This document shows, piece by piece, positions 1 to 5,580 of a DNA stretch of 5,580 nucleotides (within the stretch, counting starts at the first letter, position 1; each line of letters begins with the position of its first letter). Under the pieces are notes generated by a model. It was not told where the DNA came from. It saw only the letters and a list, made by a program, of their open reading frames with translations, and searched no databases. The stretch comes from Microbacterium sp. SSM24 (GTDB lineage Bacteria > Actinomycetota > Actinomycetes > Actinomycetales > Microbacteriaceae). The stretch is taken from positions 1-5,580 of the forward strand of contig NZ_JAPDNQ010000003.1 of the NCBI RefSeq assembly GCF_025989145.1, in the 5' to 3' direction. A program made the translations under genes and the position numbers.

Positions 1-7
1 GTTAACG

Positions 8-41
8 CGAAATGGCCACCCGTCGTTGGGTGGCCATTTCG
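8..41 (-). terminator. Hairpin terminator of the rRNA operon
   Basis: Bases 8-21 and 28-41 are perfect reverse complements, giving a 14-bp stem with a 6-nt loop (22-27). On the minus strand it begins 10 nt after the 3' end of 5S, where an rRNA operon terminator is expected. The RNA after the stem reads CGUUAAC, so there is no U-tract. It is either an intrinsic terminator of the U-poor kind common in actinobacteria or a 3'-end stabilising hairpin. Because the stem is symmetric it could also act on transcripts entering from the left. The structure is certain; the terminator role is inferred from position. Confidence 0.8.
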
Positions 42-51
42 GTAATGGAAG

Positions 52-168
52 TCCGGCGGTGTCCTACTCTCCCACAGGGTCCCCCCTGCAGTACCATCGG
101 CGCTGAGAGGCTTAGCTTCCGGGTTCGGTATGGGACCGGGCGTTTCCCTCTCGCTATGGCCGCCGAAA
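52..168 (-). rRNA. rrf: 5S ribosomal RNA
   Basis: This is the 5S RNA of the large ribosomal subunit. The minus strand begins UUUCGGCGGCCAUAGC and ends GACACCGCCGGA. These ends pair as helix I (GGCGG at 164-160 with CCGCC at 59-55, extended by 165-54, a 166-53 wobble and 167-52). The interior holds the conserved CCCAUACCGAACCCGGAAG segment (about 118-136) and the GAUGGUACUGC segment (about 88-98). The length of about 117 nt is normal for actinobacteria. It is the last gene of the operon, 117 nt after 23S and just before the terminator hairpin. The ends may be off by one or two bases, since they were set from helix I pairing. Confidence 0.97.
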
Positions 169-192
169 CACTATTGATGTTTCAGTCTGCAC

Positions 193-211
193 CAAGCAAA
201 AGTGTTGCTTG
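193..211 (-). other. Spacer hairpin upstream of 5S
   Basis: CAAGCAA (193-199) and TTGCTTG (205-211) are exact reverse complements around a 5-nt loop. In the RNA the hairpin lies about 25 nt before the 5S 5' end, so it may position a cleavage that frees pre-5S. The pairing is seen directly; the role is inferred. Confidence 0.5.
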
Positions 212-216
212 TGTGC

Positions 217-241
217 GGTTCTCGACCGTACATCGAGAACC
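217..241 (-). other. 9-bp spacer hairpin sharing bases with the 23S stalk arm
   Basis: Bases 217-225 (GGTTCTCGA) and 233-241 (TCGAGAACC) form a perfect 9-bp stem with a 7-nt loop. The right arm overlaps the 3' arm of the long-range 23S stalk (235-261), so in RNA those bases can pair locally or with the spacer upstream of 23S, but not both. On the minus strand the left arm reads UCGAGAACC followed by GCACAC, which resembles the boxA core (UUGAGAAC) found in the leader and in the 16S-23S spacer. Confidence 0.6.
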
Positions 242-261
242 ACTCAGTGGACGCGGGCATC
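235..261 (-). other. 3' arm of 23S rRNA processing stalk
   Basis: Read on the plus strand, these 27 bases match the minus strand of 3529-3503 at 24 positions. In the transcript the two segments flank 23S and can pair with 24 Watson-Crick pairs, one G-U and two mismatches, including an unbroken 11-bp run (CAGTGGACGCG, 245-255). Complementary flanks of this kind are where RNase III normally cuts pre-23S. The pairing is read from the sequence; cleavage by RNase III is inferred from the known bacterial pathway. Confidence 0.8.
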
Positions 262-285
262 AGGTCCCCACCGTGGGTGGGGGTG

Positions 286-3390
<3,105 letters not shown>

Positions 3391-3449
3391 ATCACATGAG
3401 TTTCATCAAGAATCGACGCCCGAGCAAAGCTCGAGCGAGAAATTGACTA

Positions 3450-3466
3450 ATGATCTTTAAGATCAT
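3450..3466 (-). repeat. Short palindrome in the spacer
   Basis: ATGATCTT (3450-3457) and AAGATCAT (3459-3466) are exact reverse complements around a single T. In RNA this would be a short A+U-rich hairpin with about 7 bp and a 3-nt loop. It lies about 60 nt before the 23S 5' end, inside the loop closed by the 23S stalk. Its role is unknown. Confidence 0.5.
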
Positions 3467-3475
3467 CTATTACAA

Positions 3476-3497
3476 GATGCACCCCGAAAGGCACATC
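3476..3497 (-). other. Spacer hairpin upstream of 23S
   Basis: On the minus strand GAUGUGCC (3497-3490) pairs with GGUGCAUC (3483-3476), giving 8 bp with two G-U pairs and a 6-nt loop. It starts 5 nt after the 5' arm of the 23S stalk, so it may stack on or shape that stalk. Confidence 0.5.
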
Positions 3498-3502
3498 TCG
3501 AA

Positions 3503-3529
3503 GATGCTCGCGTCCACTGTGTAGTTCTC
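3503..3529 (-). other. 5' arm of 23S rRNA processing stalk
   Basis: The minus strand here is complementary to the RNA of 235-261 beyond the far end of 23S: 24 Watson-Crick pairs of 27, one G-U and two mismatches. The arm begins with GAGAAC, the core of the adjoining boxA, so boxA and the stalk share bases. Cleavage in this duplex would release pre-23S; that step is inferred from the general bacterial pathway. Confidence 0.8.
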
Positions 3530-3533
3530 AAAG
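3523..3533 (-). promoter_or_regulatory. boxA antitermination element before 23S
   Basis: The minus strand reads CUUUGAGAACU, close to the B. subtilis rRNA boxA (UGUUCUUUGAAAACU) and the mycobacterial form with UUUGAGAACU. In known systems boxA RNA binds NusB-NusE (S10) and lets RNA polymerase resist Rho while copying untranslated rRNA. A second boxA ahead of 23S is common in rRNA operons. The match is seen; the binding is inferred. Confidence 0.7.
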
Positions 3534-3624
3534 TACGGGCGGTACCCTCCCCCCACACCAGACCAGCCGGCATGAAGAAAAGGCCCAGAGAGGCAGTCAC
3601 AGGAAACAACCGTTCCCCGCTCCC

Positions 3625-3651
3625 GGTCCCTCAGGACCCAACAGCGTGCAC
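3625..3651 (-). other. 3' outer arm of 16S rRNA processing stalk
   Basis: The plus strand here matches the minus strand of the leader (5516-5490) at 22 of 27 positions. In RNA the two segments pair with 22 Watson-Crick pairs, two G-U and three mismatches, including a perfect 13-bp run (3639-3651 with 5490-5502). Two further G-C pairs extend it (3623-3624 with 5517-5518). It flanks 16S and nests outside the inner stem 3723-3732/5480-5490. A small local hairpin (3625-3629 with 3634-3638) competes with part of it. Confidence 0.75.
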
Positions 3652-3674
3652 GCCCCGCCGACATCACCCCCACC

Positions 3675-3701
3675 GTTCCAGACCCGAAGGCCGTACTGAA
3701 C
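3675..3701 (-). other. UUCG-capped spacer hairpin
   Basis: On the minus strand GUUC (3701-3698) and GAAC (3678-3675) close an imperfect stem, and GGCC-UUCG-GGUC forms its tip with a stable C(UUCG)G loop. It sits in the side loop between the inner and outer 3' arms of the 16S stalk. Confidence 0.5.
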
Positions 3702-3722
3702 AGGAGCTCTCCCAAACGAAGC

Positions 3723-3732
3723 CTTGTCAATG
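3723..3732 (-). other. 3' inner arm of 16S processing stalk
   Basis: The minus strand reads CAUUGACAAG and pairs with CUUGUC-A-AAUG of the leader (5490-5480), making 10 bp with one bulged A. The arm lies 79 nt beyond the 16S 3' end, and its partner 144 nt before the 16S 5' end. Being nested inside the 3625-3651/5490-5516 stem supports a continuous stalk. Confidence 0.6.
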
Positions 3733-3779
3733 TTCCACCCATGAGCTAACCGGCAGACACGAACGGTCTGATCCGGCGC

Positions 3780-3802
3780 CTGGACACCCCGAAGAGTGCC
3801 AG
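3780..3802 (-). other. UUCG hairpin just downstream of 16S
   Basis: The minus strand forms CUGG-CACUC (UUCG) GGGUG-U-CCAG, which is 9 bp with one bulged U and one G-U pair, capped by a UUCG loop. It begins about 10 nt after the 16S 3' end and may assist 3' maturation. Confidence 0.6.
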
Positions 3803-3807
3803 ATGCT

Positions 3808-5335
<1,528 letters not shown>

Positions 5336-5479
5336 AAAATGATGCAAACCACAACCGGGAAAACGGTCACGACCTGCGAGTTCGAAACTGACCAAAAACG
5401 AATATCAAACTGACATCCATATAATTGATCCAAAGGAATCTCAACAACCACCAAAAAGATGGTCGACGAGGTTATTTGG

Positions 5480-5490
5480 CATTTGACAAG
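5480..5490 (-). other. 5' inner arm of 16S processing stalk
   Basis: The minus strand reads CUUGUCAAAUG and pairs with CAUUGACAAG in the spacer (3723-3732), leaving one A bulged. It continues directly from the outer arm. Confidence 0.6.
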
Positions 5491-5516
5491 TGCACGCTGT
5501 TGAGTTCTCAAGGATC
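5490..5516 (-). other. 5' outer arm of 16S rRNA processing stalk
   Basis: This leader segment is complementary in RNA to 3625-3651 on the other side of 16S: 22 Watson-Crick pairs, two G-U and three mismatches over 27 positions, with a perfect 13-bp run at 5490-5502. It includes the leader boxA. Such a stem is the expected RNase III substrate releasing pre-16S; the enzyme is inferred. Confidence 0.75.
5503..5513 (-). promoter_or_regulatory. boxA antitermination element in the leader
   Basis: The minus strand reads CCUUGAGAACU, sharing UUGAGAACU with the spacer boxA at 3523-3533. By comparison with known rRNA leaders it would recruit NusB-NusE to the transcribing polymerase. It lies wholly inside the 5' arm of the 16S stalk. 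Confidence 0.7.
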
Positions 5517-5567
5517 GGACGCACCCACCAACCAGCCTCACAGCCAGCCCAGCAGGGCAACTTCACA

Positions 5568-5573
5568 ATCTTA
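5568..5573 (-). promoter_or_regulatory. Candidate -10 box of an rRNA promoter
   Basis: The minus strand reads TAAGAT, four of six bases of TATAAT, about 235 nt upstream of 16S. The purines about 7 nt downstream (GTGAAG, near 5561-5566) could hold the start site. Its position upstream of boxA fits the promoter nearest to the gene. The -35 box would fall beyond the right edge, so this cannot be confirmed here. Confidence 0.4.
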
Positions 5574-5580
5574 TCCGCCT

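Larger units (their letters stand above)
169..285 (-). other. 23S-5S internal transcribed spacer
   Basis: This 117-nt spacer holds no tRNA gene. It contains the 3' arm of the 23S processing stalk (235-261), part of the inner stalk stem (283-285), and several local hairpins. These are 266-272 with 276-282 (7 bp, CCCCACC type), 217-225 with 233-241 (9 bp), 193-199 with 205-211 (7 bp), and 165-170 with 178-183 (6 bp, overlapping the 5S 5' end). They are likely maturation signals that separate 23S from 5S. Confidence 0.85.
5336..5580 (-). other. rRNA operon leader (external transcribed spacer)
   Basis: These 245 nt upstream of 16S carry no gene. In RNA order they hold a possible -10 box (5568-5573), a 4-bp GCCC/GGGC hairpin (5547-5558), boxA (5503-5513), the 5' arms of the 16S stalk (5490-5516 and 5480-5490), and then about 140 nt that are more A+T-rich and end in a T7 run (5332-5338) at the 16S 5' end. 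I saw no clear element in 5340-5479 beyond the weak promoter-like pair listed as rejected. Confidence 0.85.

Noticed and set aside
3625..3638. Local GGTCC-CTCA-GGACC hairpin considered as a terminator between 16S and 23S
   Set aside because: The stem is only 5 bp with no U-tract, and it lies inside the 16S stalk arm; termination here would cut off 23S and 5S.
5419..5447. Promoter-like pair TTGTTG, 17-bp gap, TTATAT on the minus strand in the leader
   Set aside because: Both boxes match the consensus weakly, and a start here would omit boxA and the 5' arm of the 16S stalk. A+T-rich leader sequence gives such matches by chance.

Overview
This window is a complete bacterial ribosomal RNA operon, transcribed from right to left on the minus strand in the order leader, 16S, spacer, 23S, spacer, 5S, terminator. 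No protein-coding gene is supported; every long open frame lies inside, antisense to, or straddling rRNA or its spacers.

The organism is a high-G+C Gram-positive bacterium (Actinobacteria/Actinomycetota). The evidence is the roughly 100-nt insertion in domain III of the 23S gene, the 421-nt 16S-23S spacer without tRNA genes, and actinobacterial-style boxA elements. The 16S signatures (for example the CGTCGACGGGTAGCC stretch near 5050 and the V2 and V6 sequences) look most like family Microbacteriaceae, perhaps the Salinibacterium/Rhodoglobus/Microcella neighbourhood. The family is a fair inference and the genus is a guess from memory.

Layout by plus-strand coordinates: 8-41, perfect 14-bp hairpin terminator; 52-168, 5S rRNA; 169-285, 23S-5S spacer; 286-3390, 23S rRNA; 3391-3811, 16S-23S spacer (no tRNA); 3812-5335, 16S rRNA; 5336-5580, leader, with a possible -10 box near the right edge. 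The -35 region and any further promoters lie outside the window.

The most informative parts are the non-mature segments. Both large rRNAs are bracketed by long-range complementary arms that would form processing stalks in the precursor RNA: 5490-5516 with 3625-3651 (plus 5480-5490 with 3723-3732) around 16S, and 3503-3529 with 235-261 (plus 3383-3395 with 283-296) around 23S. In both cases the 5' arm contains a boxA-like antitermination element (CCTTGAGAACT and CTTTGAGAACT). The same nucleotides could therefore act first as a single-stranded antitermination signal and later as one strand of the processing stem. The 3' arm of the 23S stalk can also fold into a competing local hairpin (217-241). 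I see no unknown biological system here; this is a conserved housekeeping locus with a well-preserved processing architecture.
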